DNA from: Drosophila persimilis
Lineage: Eukaryota; Arthropoda; Insecta; Diptera; Drosophilidae
DNA: 64,000 nucleotides
Assembly: GCF_003286085.1 (NCBI RefSeq)
Contig: NW_020825312.1
Coordinates: 4,402,001-4,466,000, forward strand
Reading direction: 5' to 3'
The stretch's first letter is position 1. Each line of letters starts with the position of its first letter. The notes under the pieces were generated by a model. That model had not been told where the DNA came from. It did not search any database and saw only the letters and a program-made list of their open reading frames with translations. A program made the translations under genes and the position numbers. Positions 47,901 through 59,013 of this stretch are shown one piece after another.

Positions 47901-50900
47901 CAACTTAAAAGTAAAGTTTGCACAGCATTTCAATAGAGAGTGGCGTAGGGTTGGGGCCAGGGGCAGGGGGCAGGGGCCAGGGGGCAGGGGCAGGAAGCTT
48001 GAGTTTTAGTTTTTGGCGTCTGCTTTTGTCTCGCTGCAACTTTTCTGTTGTTTGTTGCCGTTTCCACTTGCCGGCTCGGCTTTGTTTCCGTTTCGGGTCC
48101 GGGCCCGGGTCCGGGTTCTGGGGCTCGCGCCAACTTTTTGAAATGTTTGTTGTTGTGCGCGCCTCTTTATCTCCAAGTGGAGCACAAAGAGTGGAGCCAC
48201 GATGGGGTCGAAGGGGTGTACAGGCTGGAAAGCAGAACTGGGACACTTACTCGGAATCCCATACAGAGTGCATCAATGGGAAAAGCAATCAGTACCAAGG
48301 AATACCTGCAATTATCGATATCCTGCACACTCGTACAGCCTTTTAATGGAAGCCATATCCCCCCCATACACCTACCATATTTTCCTTCTTTTACATTTCC
48401 CCAATTCAAACCAGAAATCTGTGTATCGATGTTACAAGCCCGTACAGCAGGAAGCATAACGAAAATGTGCGTGTGAGCAAGTCGCAATTGCGTAAATCTC
48501 AATCAAAAGAGGCACGAGATGAATGAAATCAACAAAGAAAATTGACACTCACAGGAAAAATGGCGGGACACTCTACCGAGTACATTGTAGAAAGTCTTCC
48601 GCTTAACCGAAAGTGCTGATTGGTGCTTTGAACCCATTGTCATGCTCTGAGAGTCAAATGGCATGTTTGGAGCAGCGGAAAAAGTGCAAAAGCGCAACAG
48701 AAATAGTTCGCAGCACTGCGGCAAATGGTTTGTCGGATCTCATCACGACATATCCTTTGTTTTTTCTCGTCGTCGCATAGTACCATTGAAGAGCAGAGAA
48801 TTTCGGTTGCTTTGTTTATCATTTTGTGTGGGTGTTGGGTGGTGTTTCGTGTGGGTTTTGTGGGTGGCAGCTACTCGTAAGTTTCGGTGTCAAGCACCCT
48901 GTTGAGTGCCAGTTAGGGCCTGCTTTTGGCACTCTCTGAGAGTGCTTTGCTCCCTCTGTATCTGTGCAGAGATACGTGTGCCGAAAGTATGCCGGATGCC
49001 GGCTACCGACGACCGACTACCGGCTACGGCACTCTGGGCGCCCATTCCTCACTCACCCCAATTGTTGGGCTCGGCCTTCCTTCTGGCGGGCTCTTCGTTA
49101 TCGCGGCTGGATATTGACTGCGATACGCCTGCTAAACTTTCGCACCCTTTTAGGGCCCTCAGGGGTGGACGTGGACGTATCGTCTCGTCTCGTCTCGCCT
49201 GTCTACGGGCGCCGCTGGGGCAATTGCTTCCTTCGTTTGTTGATCGTTACAGTAAATCATTTGAAATGAAATTTCACTGCCACTGCCATTTCCACCTCCG
49301 CTTCCCTCCCCCAGCTGGAAACTACGGGTAAGTGGATTGCGCGTAGGAAATGGAAAACATGTGACCATCTCCCAACCCCTCTACTGCTGCCGCTGTCTCT
49401 CTACTCTTTAAGGGGGGTGGATGGGATATTCCTGGGTGGTTTTTGGTTACTTTTTTGCTTGTGCCAGCCAAAGCTTAAGTTTTCTATTAGACAACAGGGC
49501 CACGGCATGGCCACGGCAGCGCCACGGCATGGCAGGGTGATTTTTACAGCGTCAGCTAGAATAAAAAGGGAAACCGTAAGCCATATCCGTAAGTTGAGGT
49601 CATTTATTATGCTCATGACACCTTCCCTGGCATCCAGCATCCAGCTTCCAGCCTCCTCCCCTCCCCCTGGACCTGGCATTCCCCTCGGTATTGCCGCCTC
49701 ATGGCCACATTTGTTATCTGGAATCTGGAAGCCCTCGTCTCTGGTACACCCATTGTTGTCTGCTGGCCAAATTATGCATCAATTCATAAAAATGGCTGGC
49801 AACAGTCCCGTTACTTTAATGCCGTTACAGTGTTTATCGATTGCAGCCTAGGGATGGGCGAAAGAGCCGAATGGATTTACCACAAAATGACTCGAAAAGA
49901 AGGGATATATGGATACATTCAGTGATGGACGATTAGCCGGGACTCCATTGCCATTAGTTTTATTCGTATGTGCTTCGTAGATACTTCTTGCTCGTTTCAA
50001 TTATGCTCCTAGCTCGCTGTCGAGCAGTTCCATCCTACCGCAAATTCAATTAACCCCCGAAAATGGTCTCCGCACCAAAGCACCGAAGAAATCTGAGCAA
50101 AACATGGCCCAAACGACACACAATTAAAACGGGGACCACAAACTGTGAGCCAATTTAGATAAGCCCAAGGATATGTGTGTGTGCAGCCCCCAACCAGCCT
50201 CGGCAACGGCAACCCCATCTGGGCAAACGACTGCCTCTGCGCCACACTCCATTCATATCTTGTGCAACATAACAATTAGTAGAGACCATAAAACGAGGCG
50301 GCCGGAGTGGGATGTTTTGGGAGCACGGAGCCGGAGCCGGAGCCGAAATCGAGTTGAAGTTGAAGTTGTTTACATTCCCCAGTCGAGAAATGTGCACTAA
50401 AGTATCTAAATTTATAAGAGAAGAATACAGAGCAGAACGGAGGGGAACGAAAGGGAGGCGGAGCGGGATAGGGGGGCACATGCATATGCACTCCCGCTCC
50501 CGCTCCCGCAGATGCTGTGCCCTGCAGATGAGGCATGCAACCTGCCACCGGGCAACGGGCACCGGGCACTGGGAATTTATGACTACAGTTTAGAGTAAAT
50601 ACCGAAAAATCTCAATTTGAGAACCGAAAATATACGAACTTCCAACTTGTGTTTGCCTTCAATTAGCGTGGAACTTTCGGCCTGGCCCGGCATCTAAATA
50701 AACAGAAAACCGAACCAGCAGAAGCTATAAAAAAAAAAACCCCCGCCCCCCCCCCCCCCGACGAGTCTTCATGGTCTCCAAAATGAATCCATCGGTGCAT
50801 GGAACTAATGCACTCTCCCTCTCCCTCGCTCTCCCTCTCTCTCTTAAGAAATGTGTTAAATGTTTGCGTAAATAAAACAAGCAGAGAACCTGGAATTCTC

Positions 50901-53468
50901 AAACAACATCACATCTCCTACTGCCCGTGCCCGAGCCGGAGCCAGGGCCAGGGCCACGCCCATAGTCGTCGTGGGTCTTGGGTTCAGGTTGGGCTTCGTT
51001 TGTGTTTTTCCGCTTTTCCTGGGAAACGCTGTTGGCTGGTCAGGCTTTGGTTTTTTGGTATTTGGTTACCATGTCAAGTGGCAGGTTACCCCTCACGCGG
51101 CCCACTCGAACCCCGACCCCACCGCCACTGCCAGGCCAAGAGTTCCAGGAATGTTGATACTCATATTATGCATGCCCCTTCATCGGCGACTACCTATAGA
51201 AGAATGCGTCTCGGAATTGGTCTAATGCTCATGCAAACAAATTGCATTTGTGGGGAAACAGAAGCCAACGATGTGTGAAAATGGAATGCATAACAGATCT
51301 TCTCTTTTCTCTTTTCTCTCTCTCGGAACATTTATTAATGCCATCTCTCGTTTGTTCTCTTCCTGGTAGAACGCGTCCTGCGCTACTGTGAATCCCCGTC
51401 GGTGGGTACCTGCTGCACCTACAACATGGAGACCCGCATGGCGATGCAGTCGCGCCAGCAGCTCGAGGGCCACACCAAGGAGCAGATCACCCGAATGTCG
51501 GGCATACTGGGCAGCAAGGCCGTCAAATTCAATGGTAAGTCACTCCGCGAGCCACTTGAAGGGGACCTCCCCGCCTCCCGATTAGCGATGGTTTTTCGGG
51601 CTGCCCCACGCCACTGCCACTGCCACAATCGTGCGGGCCTCGAGTTACAGACAATGTCAAGTGGCAGACGACAATGCGGATGTTGTTGGGATCTCAGCGG
51701 ATGCAGCATGCAACAGAAATACAAATAAAATCGAATTCTAAACATTTAGTCGGGCGGATGTGCGCCATTTTTCCCATCCCCCAATCCCCATTCCCCGAGT
51801 CCCCCCCACTTTCTGAAAATTTCTCTCTAATTTGATTTTCCTCTCGCTCTGTGTCTATCTTGCAGATATTTTCAGCGAACTGCTGGTGGAGTCGAAGGCC
51901 CAGTTCCACACGATGTTCATGCGTACCTACGGAGTGATCTACCAGCAAAATTCGTACGTCTTCTCGGATCTGTTCAAGGAGCTGGAGAACTACTTCGCCC
52001 GCGGCCGGGTCGATCTGATGGAGGTCATGGACAAGTTCTTCAACACGCTCTACCAGAAGATGTTCACCGTCCTGAACACCCAGTACGCCTTCGACGAGAA
52101 GTGAGTCCCACACGAAACAAAGACAAACGTGTGAAACCGCAAAGTGTCTCGGGCTGTCAGCCAGCGACGATGGAACTTTGACATGGCCCAGAGGCAGGGG
52201 GGCAAAAGGCAGGGGGGACCGGCGACCGGGCCTGGTGTGCAATTTCAGTTGACGATTCAATATACTTTTACTCGGAGATCCCTACGCCCTAAAGTGGCTT
52301 TTGTTTTGTGTGTTTTTGTCTGAATTTGATTGCGGTTAATACGCTTAAAGCATAGAGAAAACGACTCCGCGACTCCATCCTACACGCATCAGAGATCTCT
52401 CTTCTGCCCACAGTGTGTAGGCAGGCAACCCACCCAATCATCTGCCCGATGCTTAGAGCAGCCCCCCCCCCACACATAGAGCCATCCGATCCGATCCGAA
52501 CCGAACCGAAACCGCACTTTATGCCAGTTCCTGTTCCTCAGTTGCTCTCATTTCCGCAGACACAACCACACACAGAAAAACATTGCGCCCTCTTGGCTCA
52601 TTGCCCTGGAACGGTCTAGGGATGAGGAAGGAGTAGGGGCAATGGCAGGGGCAGGGACAGGGGCTACTCCGGTAACCAACGACTTGGCCAAATGACTTTT
52701 GGTGCTGCCCCAACCCCAGCCCCAGCTCCAGGACAAGGCTCGTGTTACCCACGCGCTTTCCCATGCCAACTCTGGCTGTGACATTGCTGGCGATTCGGTT
52801 TTATTGTCATCGTTTTAGTTTGTCGTACGTGCTTTGGCACGTTGTTGTCCGTTTATTGCCATTGGACAGGCTGGGGATGGCCGGGGCAGGGGCCAGGGGC
52901 AGGGGCAGGGGCAACAACCACAGGAATAGCGATGTCGCGTAATTGCCGGCACTTGCCCTGCCCCTTTGGCTGTTGCTTGGGCGGTTTTTTGTTTGCTCTG
53001 GTCTGTGCGGTTGGTCGCTGCAACTGCTCGCCGGTTCTCTCCCCCTTAGAATGGAGCAGCGAAGGCCCAGGCACTTAATGAGGGGGTAACCTCAGCAGTT
53101 GAGCAGGCGATAACAAGGATATCGAGTGGATGGAAGGGCAAGCAAAGACTAGAACCCCATTAGAAGCTGGCAAACTCTTGGATCTGCCCTCGCCCGCCCA
53201 TATCTTGGGTGCTGTGGCTGCTGCGGCTGCTGCTTGACTGATCTGTCGGCATTGTGAATGCAGCTGGCAGTAATTTCTAAATTGTTTAGCCGTGCTGGTA
53301 GTGGTAGTCGATGGTCGCTGGTCGATGGACACTGCTGCTTGACCATGGTGACAGGGACAGGGACATCGTCAGTCCAGTCGGAGCCGAAAGCAGAAGGCAG
53401 AAGGCAGAAAGCAGCCGTACAAGTGCATTGACTGTCATGCCTGATGGCCGAACAACCGTAGGACTAGA

Positions 53469-53499
<31 letters not shown>

Positions 53500-56400
53500 C
53501 ACTCATATCCGGTCCTAGGTGCACCACTTGATGGGCGGGGGGGAGCAACAGCACATGGCGCGGCGGGCAACTATTTTTATGATTTTTCCGCATAAAACAG
53601 TGTGTGTGTGTGTGTGCGTTGTGTGGAGGCGTTGAGCCATGCCATTTACAAGCGCAGATTTCCGCTAACAAGCAATGCAAATGTGTACATTTTTCCTTTA
53701 ATTGCTCTTCTCCCCTCCGTAGATACATGCGGTGCGTCAGCGAGCACATGAAGGAGCTGAAGCCATTTGGGGATGTGCCGGACAAGCTATCCGTTCAGAT
53801 CAAACGCTCCTTTGTGGCCACACGCACCTACGGACAGGCCCTGGCCACGGCGGCCGATGTGGCCAAGAAGGTTCTCAATGTGAGTTCTAGCCCAAAGATG
53901 TAGAAAAAACACCATTTAATATCTCTCCCTCTCTGCCTTTCGACCCTTTAGATACGCCTCAATGCCGACTGCACGGGCGCGTTGACCAAGATGCAACACT
54001 GCGGCGCCTGCAAGGGATACACGGAGAAGCCCTGCACCAACTACTGCGTGAACGTGATCAAGGGCTGCCTCCACTACCAGCACGAGTTCGACGGCGAGTG
54101 GGAGAACTTCGCCCTGGCCATGGACAAGGTGGCCGAGCGGCTGCTCGGCTCCTTCAACATCGTCATGGTCGTGGAGCCCCTGAACATCAAGATATCCGAG
54201 GCCATCATGAACTTCCAGGTGGGTTCTGCTCCGCCCTGTTCTGGCGTACATCTCTGTCGGGCGGCATTAGCATAAGCCAATGAATGGCAATTTGCAACTC
54301 GTTTTCGGCCACAGCAGCTGCCGGTTGACTCTTTAAGACTCTGCGTAGTGGGATTTTAAATTATGCTCGCATAAAACTGTCACGGTCTCGGATTGGTTTA
54401 TGGACGAGACCCCAACCGGGGGGAAACCCGTGAGAGACGGCAGCAATTGAGTTTCGGGGCAAATGAAATATACAAACGAGTATTCTAAAATGAATTTGTT
54501 GCCTCATTAAACATACACTCGCACTCTGGGATCGCGTTTAGAGGTAGAGGTCATGGAGATACCAAGATTGGTACGCAGATGGGAAGGTGTGATCGCTGGG
54601 CACCACTACACATGTTTCCCGGACTCCTGAGAGTCTCCTCCTTCCGATCTAGTCGACAAAACTATCCCCGATCGAGATACTCAGCGGGCTGGAAAGCGAC
54701 TCCTTCCGATCTACCACATGAGGCCGTGTGCCGTGACATTTACACAGAATTCCGAAGAATAGTTCGCAGATGAATGGCCATAACTTATTGAATTCTGATC
54801 ACTGCTATATGTATATATATTTTAGCCCGCCCTCCGGGGTCTTCTGGCCAGATGATGTGCTTTTCTGTTTGTTTTGTGTGCCATTTGAGCGATTTGATTT
54901 ATTTGGACAACATTTGGCTCGCATATGAATTTAATTTATATTTCCATCTCAAATTTATACATTTCTCGTTTCATTTTTCGCTGCCTTTTGTTGTTACCTA
55001 TTGTTGTTGTTGTTGTTGTTCGGCATTTTGCTTTTAATGTGTTTACTTTTGGCAGTATGTATTTGTTTGTTGCTTTTTGTTGCCCGTTAAAGGCTATTTT
55101 GGCAAAATGCGAAATAGTTTTTAATTTTAATTTGAATTCTTATTCATTTTCCTCTCCTCTCCCCTCCTCCCCTCCTCCACGACTCCGACTCCGACTCTGT
55201 CTCTGTTTCTGGCGGCTGCCTAATTTGAAGTTGGCCGAAGCCGCTTTTGATGATTGCAATCTCGTGCGGATTGGCTTGGCCCTCGAAGAACGGGATATCC
55301 AGCATTTACCACTTGACCCATCCCGACGTAACCTCTTCCATTGCGGGCACAAACAAAACATACATCAACCGTAGACTGTAAACCGCGAGTGGCTGATGGA
55401 TGGGTATCGTATCCCCACGTAGGGGAAGGAGATGGGGATGATAAGACAGTAGTCGGACAGGCAGAGGTCTCTGATCGCTCGAGTGGCTCTCACTGAGTAG
55501 CTGGTGGCAATCAATTCTTATCTGCGGAATGGGGGATAGGTCAATAGAACCTATTAATAGCCATTAAGAGGCTATATTCCACGGGGTGTTAATGGAATTG
55601 ATTCTGAATGTGTGACCTTTAAATGGGGATTTTAATAAAATTTAATCTCGAACTCTTTGTTTTCATTACAGGACTCTGGCCAAGACATCACCAACCGCGT
55701 GTTCCAGGGCTGCGGCAGACCCACTCTGAGACGAGCCAAGCGTTCCGTTCACCCCAAGCTCCAGGCAGTCCAGGAACTCCATGTGGAGAGCCCCGCCGAG
55801 GCTGACACCCTGGACATAGACGCCACATTGGATGAGGCGATTGTGCTGCGAGAGCGGAGAGCTGCAGAGCCAGGCTCCCAGGAAAGCTCCGTCTCACAGC
55901 AGTCCCAGGAGCAGGGCGTGGGCAAGAATGGTGGAAACAATGGTGGAGCTGGAGGCGGAGGAGGAGGAGGAGGTGGCAGCGGTGGTGGTGGTGGTGGCGG
56001 TGGCGGTGCAGGTGGCGGTGGCAACAACCGTCGCCAACAGCAGCGTCGGAAGCAACAACAGCAGCAGCGACGCAAGCAGCAGAACAACCGCAACGACAAC
56101 GACGACGATGAGAACGAGAGCGGAGGCGGCGGACGCGAGCCGATACTGGACAGGATCGTGCGGGACATTCGGCAGCGGGTGAAGGAATACAAGAAGTTCT
56201 GGTCGAATCTACCGCACTCCATATGCAGCAATGAGGACATAGCTGCCAGCTCCGATGTGGATGTTTTGTGCTGGAATGGACACACCATCGATAGGTACGA
56301 CACCAGAAGATAGCAGCACGAGTACGCGAGTTACCAGAGCCGTGTTTAACACATCATTTCCCCTGTAGATATATGCACTCGATCACAACGGAGCACGGCT

Positions 56401-57057
56401 CCAACCCGGAGTTCAGTGGCAACCCGGCCAACACCCGGCAAACGGCTCAGATGTCCTCGCAGCTGTTCCACCTGAAGAACGCCGTCAGCCACCTGCGCAA
56501 TGCCTACAACGGTCAGGACGTGGAGTGGAGTGAACAGGGTAGGTCGACAGAAAATTCAATAGGGCACGCCCACTTATTCCTAATTCGTTTCTTTTTGTTG
56601 TTCTGCAGAAGAGCCGTATTTGGGCAGTGGAGCTGGTTCGGGTTCCGGTTCAGAGGACGACGAGGACGATGACGAGGGCTCTGGCCTGGGTCCTTTCGAG
56701 CCGAGCCACAAACCCGATGTGGACCGACCCTCGGTGGATGCCGACAACGATGACGACGAGGATGGCCATCCTCAGATTCCCACACACACATCCCGGCCGA
56801 ATGTGGACGAGAAGAACCCCTTGGTCCATCCCACGCACTTCGATCATAACGATCTCGACGATGATCAGCATGGTGAGGGCGACGACGACGACGATGAGCT
56901 GGAGGGAGGGCATGGCGACGGCGATTCGAATGCCGATGGCGACGCCACTCGCTCGTCCAGTGCACCGGAGAAGATGACGCTACGTCGCGCTCTGGTTGTC
57001 TATTTGCTGCCTCTCTATATGGCGTGGTTCGGTGGCGTCTGCGCCGATTTGCTGTGA
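23971..57057 (+). CDS. dlp: dally-like protein, GPI-anchored glypican (8 coding exons)
   Basis: Exons 23971-24280, 51370-51534, 51866-52100, 53723-53879, 53952-54218, 55672-56294, 56369-56538 and 56608-57057 (first base of the last is 56609) give 791 residues; all joins keep frame. Dlp is a heparan sulfate proteoglycan that shapes Wg, Hh and BMP signalling at the cell surface. Visible features: a signal peptide (hydrophobic core LLVILSCLLLLLL, about residues 24-40); a glypican cysteine-rich lobe starting VLRYCESPSVGTCCTYNME; a MQHCGACKGYTEKPC block in exon 5; a convertase-like RRAKRS near 398-402; a lineage-variable Gly-rich run and Gln/Arg/Asn tract (about 460-525); a GAG attachment cluster GSGAGSGSGSEDD in exon 8 followed by an Asp-rich stretch; and a C-terminal hydrophobic GPI signal (ALVVYLLPLYMAWFG). 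The ATG at 23971 (CAACATG context) is chosen over Met5. It is slightly longer than D. melanogaster dlp, mainly in low-complexity tracts. Confidence 0.95.
24281..30520 (+). other. dlp: dlp intron 1, proximal part
   Basis: The donor is GTAAGT at 24281. No gene is supported. Simple repeats include (CTCTCG)n at 25368-25402, an 8-bp AGTCCCGC array at 25445-25500, a GT tract around 26010-26041, CTC runs near 30121-30147, and many CT-rich stretches. Long apparent frames here are low-complexity. Enhancers are likely in an intron of this size but cannot be assigned. Confidence 0.6.
25445..25500. repeat. 8-bp tandem repeat (AGTCCCGC)n
   Basis: About six near-perfect head-to-tail copies, in dlp intron 1. 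Together with the adjacent CT hexamer array it forms a short minisatellite cluster. Confidence 0.85.
30530..31190. repeat. AT-rich minisatellite-like array
   Basis: About 650 bases are built from diverged copies of a roughly 25-35 bp unit with the core ACGAAATATATTTAATT or TATGAAAATATTTG. It is strikingly AT-rich inside an otherwise GC-moderate intron. The boundaries are approximate. Confidence 0.8.
31191..33690 (+). other. dlp: dlp intron 1, between AT-rich arrays
   Basis: No gene is supported. It contains short arrays: a GGCTGT/GGGGCT run at about 31803-31845, an AACCAGCCCCCC repeat at 32010-32045, a (CCG)n run at about 32610-32630, and a CCCCGGT-type array at 33022-33080. Confidence 0.55.
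33694..33935. repeat. Tandem pair of a dispersed ~139-bp repeat
   Basis: Two copies start at about 33695 and 33834 with ATCTCAGAGACT, followed by AGGGCTAGAG or AGGCTAGAG and an almost identical block containing CCAAATTTGGTATCCACAC. The second copy is cut short at about 33935. From memory, similar units are widespread in fly genomes, including the obscura group; the family name is not known to me. Confidence 0.75.
33950..34330. repeat. AT-rich tandem array with AATAATAATTATTCAATA core
   Basis: It starts with an A-run at about 33958-33971, followed by diverged copies of a 40-50 bp unit alternating AATAATAATTATTCAATA with AAAATCAAGAATAA. It lies directly after the ~139-bp repeat pair and may be its tail. 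Confidence 0.75.
36181..36199 (+). repeat. Poly-G tract (19 G)
   Basis: Nineteen consecutive G residues are flanked by further G-rich sequence. Such tracts form G-quadruplexes on the coding strand and in nascent RNA, and are error-prone in assembly. Confidence 0.85.
38811..38843. repeat. 6-bp tandem repeat (CCTAGC)n
   Basis: About five perfect hexamer copies in dlp intron 1. They resemble, but are not, the TTAGGG-type telomere repeat. Confidence 0.85.
39455..39474 (+). repeat. Poly-G tract (20 G)
   Basis: Twenty consecutive G residues, the longest homopolymer G run in the window. Confidence 0.85.
42410..42443. repeat. 6-bp tandem repeat (CGGGTA)n
   Basis: Five to six copies of the hexamer; the last is changed to CGGGTT. 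Confidence 0.85.
43055..43136. repeat. 10-bp tandem repeat (GCCCGGACCC)n
   Basis: About eight copies with a few single-base changes. It translates as Gly/Arg/Ser-rich peptide in minus frames, which explains the apparent ORFs there. Confidence 0.88.
44099..44470. repeat. Three-copy tandem repeat, 113-134 bp period
   Basis: The block TCCGTTACTCTT begins at 44130, 44264 and 44377. Each is followed by a TTTGC core and an AGCGAG tail about 40-60 bases on. In the first copy, ACTCTTTTC and GAAAAGAGT form a 9-bp inverted pair across a loop of about 29 bases; the later copies have weaker pairing. Confidence 0.75.
44471..51369 (+). other. dlp: dlp intron 1, distal part up to exon 2
   Basis: No gene is supported. 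The sequence is moderately GC-rich, with short purine and CT runs, a GGTGCAGCGGTGGAG-like run at 45181-45245, GGGGCAGGGGCCA iterations near 47956-47992 and a C14 run at 50746-50759. The acceptor before exon 2 is CTGGTAG ending at 51369. Confidence 0.55.
53468..53616. repeat. Complementary CA and GT microsatellites in dlp intron 3
   Basis: A CA run at about 53468-53502 is followed about 100 bases later by a GT run at 53600-53616, just upstream of the exon 4 acceptor at 53722. The two could pair in the pre-mRNA. Confidence 0.8.
54219..55671 (+). other. dlp: dlp intron 5
   Basis: A 1453-nt intron between GTGGGT and a TTACAG acceptor. It contains a (TTG)n run at 55001-55020 and two copies of CTTCCGATCT at 54641-54650 and 54703-54712. 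No gene is supported. Confidence 0.7.
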
Positions 57058-58660
57058 TTAATCAATGTGCGACCTCGCAACCTGGAGCTCCCGCCTCCCG
57101 CCCCCACACCACACCTCTCAGTCATTCATCCGTGAAACAAAAAACAAAAGAAAACGTTATTAGGAGAACTACAACTTTATATACGAAATGCGAGTCCAAA
57201 ATTTTATAAAAACTTTTGATGGAAGCAATCAAAATGCAATCAATCGGGATAGGATTAGGTGTAGGCGTAAGCGTGCCAGCTTAGGAGGATAAGAATTTAG
57301 AGGAGGAGCGAGAGAATACGTAACGATCCCCCAATATAGTTCACTAAGAGCCCCACTACCCCTGCCCCAGCCTAGTTCTAAGTGCGAAATTCTATTTTCT
57401 AAGTGAGAGAGTGAGAGAGCGAGAGAGCGCGTGAATGTGTTGAATGAATGCAAGTGAATGAATGTGAGTACGAGTGCGAGTGCAAGTGAGTGCCTGTTCA
57501 ATGTGATCGTTTAGCAAAAATTAACTATAAACTGTGTAGCCCCTAGAGACCTAAGCGATAAACACACACACCTACAATTATAATTTGTATTATATTTATG
57601 CATATAGAGAACAGCACAGCACAGCACTGCACACACCTCTGTCTGTCTCAGAGCGAAATCAATTAACCCGAAAATTGAAAGCAATAACTAATGTCAACCG
57701 TAACACTGACCCCTAACCTGAGTTAATCCTTAGTCGACTTATCGTATGGCCATAGAAAAGGGTCCGTCCCCTCATTTGTATCTTTCATAGACACCCCTTA
57801 ACAAAATATATGTATCCTTATATAAATGTATTTATATGGGTTGTTTGCGTGTGTGTTGCCTAGACTTTTGCCAGAAAAAAAACGCATTTCAACTAAACAC
57901 ACTTCGTAAGCCTAAATATTTATTCTAATTTTTTGATTTTGAATATTAAAAAGAAAAGAAACCACAAAAATACAAAAAGTAACATGGAAAATCTATGCAG
58001 TTTTAATGTGAACTGGAAAAAGTTAAATTTAAAAAAAAACAACAATTGTGTCGGCAGAGGGAAGGATGTGCCGACGACACAGGAAAGCGAGACAAGGGCT
58101 GCGGATCTACCCAGTACTCAGTCAGCACTTTCATATAACTATGAGAGCTTATGATTTATGTAATTTGTACAATATATTTTGTACATTCGCGCCACAGTTG
58201 GTATCGCAGTCGATGCTTGACTCGCATGCATTTAACGTCCGATGCTCATAGATTTTAATGATATATTAGGTTTATGGTGGAAGTGGATGTGCAACCCGAT
58301 AAAGTGTATATATTCTTGATCAGCAAGAAAAAAATAATAATAGATTAGGGTTATTCAGAAAGCTTTTATTTACTTGTCATCGAATGACATCTTAAATGTT
58401 GATGCATTTTGAAATTCATTTCAAAAGTGGAATGAAGAAGTACTTCTTCATATTAACCCACAAATAATGGACGGACCCACTTACAGATATTACATACCCT
58501 ACGCACTCTGTTAACCAGCCATTACCTCTGCTCAATTTCCCCTATCGGTACTCCAATATCTTCCGCTTTAAAGGTCAGTTCCAACAAAAGACTTAAATTT
58601 CAATTTACTGGCGATAAAATTGTGGGAGAACATAACGCGTCGTGGTTAAAAAGCAATGTC
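57058..58660 (+). other. dlp: dlp 3' UTR and downstream spacer
   Basis: The sequence after the dlp stop is AT-rich, with AATG/GAGTGCGAG-type short iterations near 57405-57490. A candidate poly(A) signal ATTAAA lies at 57945-57950, followed by A-rich sequence; the true 3' end is uncertain. From about 58,000 the spacer shows no supported gene. Confidence 0.5.
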
Positions 58661-58880
58661 AAGCTTACATATGTACTGACGGAGCACCGTACCGGTTATA
58701 AAAGTCAAGTCGCAGCCCTTGCCGCGGCTAACAGCGTACCGCCTTGTCTTCTTTTAGATTAACATGCTGCATGGTAACTACATGTTAACAGTGGCGCTTT
58801 GGCATGTGAAATGCCGTATGTACTGTTAAGCGCAAAAACAGACGCACTTAACGGTCCACTAGATAGTCCGGTTGAACTGG
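58661..58880 (+). repeat. Flanking direct repeat, left copy
   Basis: About 220 bases match 59903-60123 in the same orientation. In order they contain ACATATGTACTGAC, CCGTACCGGTTATAAAAGT (TATA-like box 58697-58704), a 31-bp block at 58710-58740 that is identical in both copies, an inverted pair GTTAAG 58825-58830 / CTTAAC 58847-58852, and GTCCGGTTGAACT. The identity is unknown: it could be a duplicated promoter, the flanks of a tandem gene duplication, or a short structured transcript. Confidence 0.75.
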
Positions 58881-59013
58881 GGATTTCCTGAATCTGTGCG
58901 CCAGTTTAAAAGTTAAAACGGTACGAATCTTGGAGTTTTTTAAAGATTATTTTTAATGGCTGCTACACATTTCTTGGTGAGGTTTGCATGTTTTTTGCAA
59001 GACTGTCCGAATA

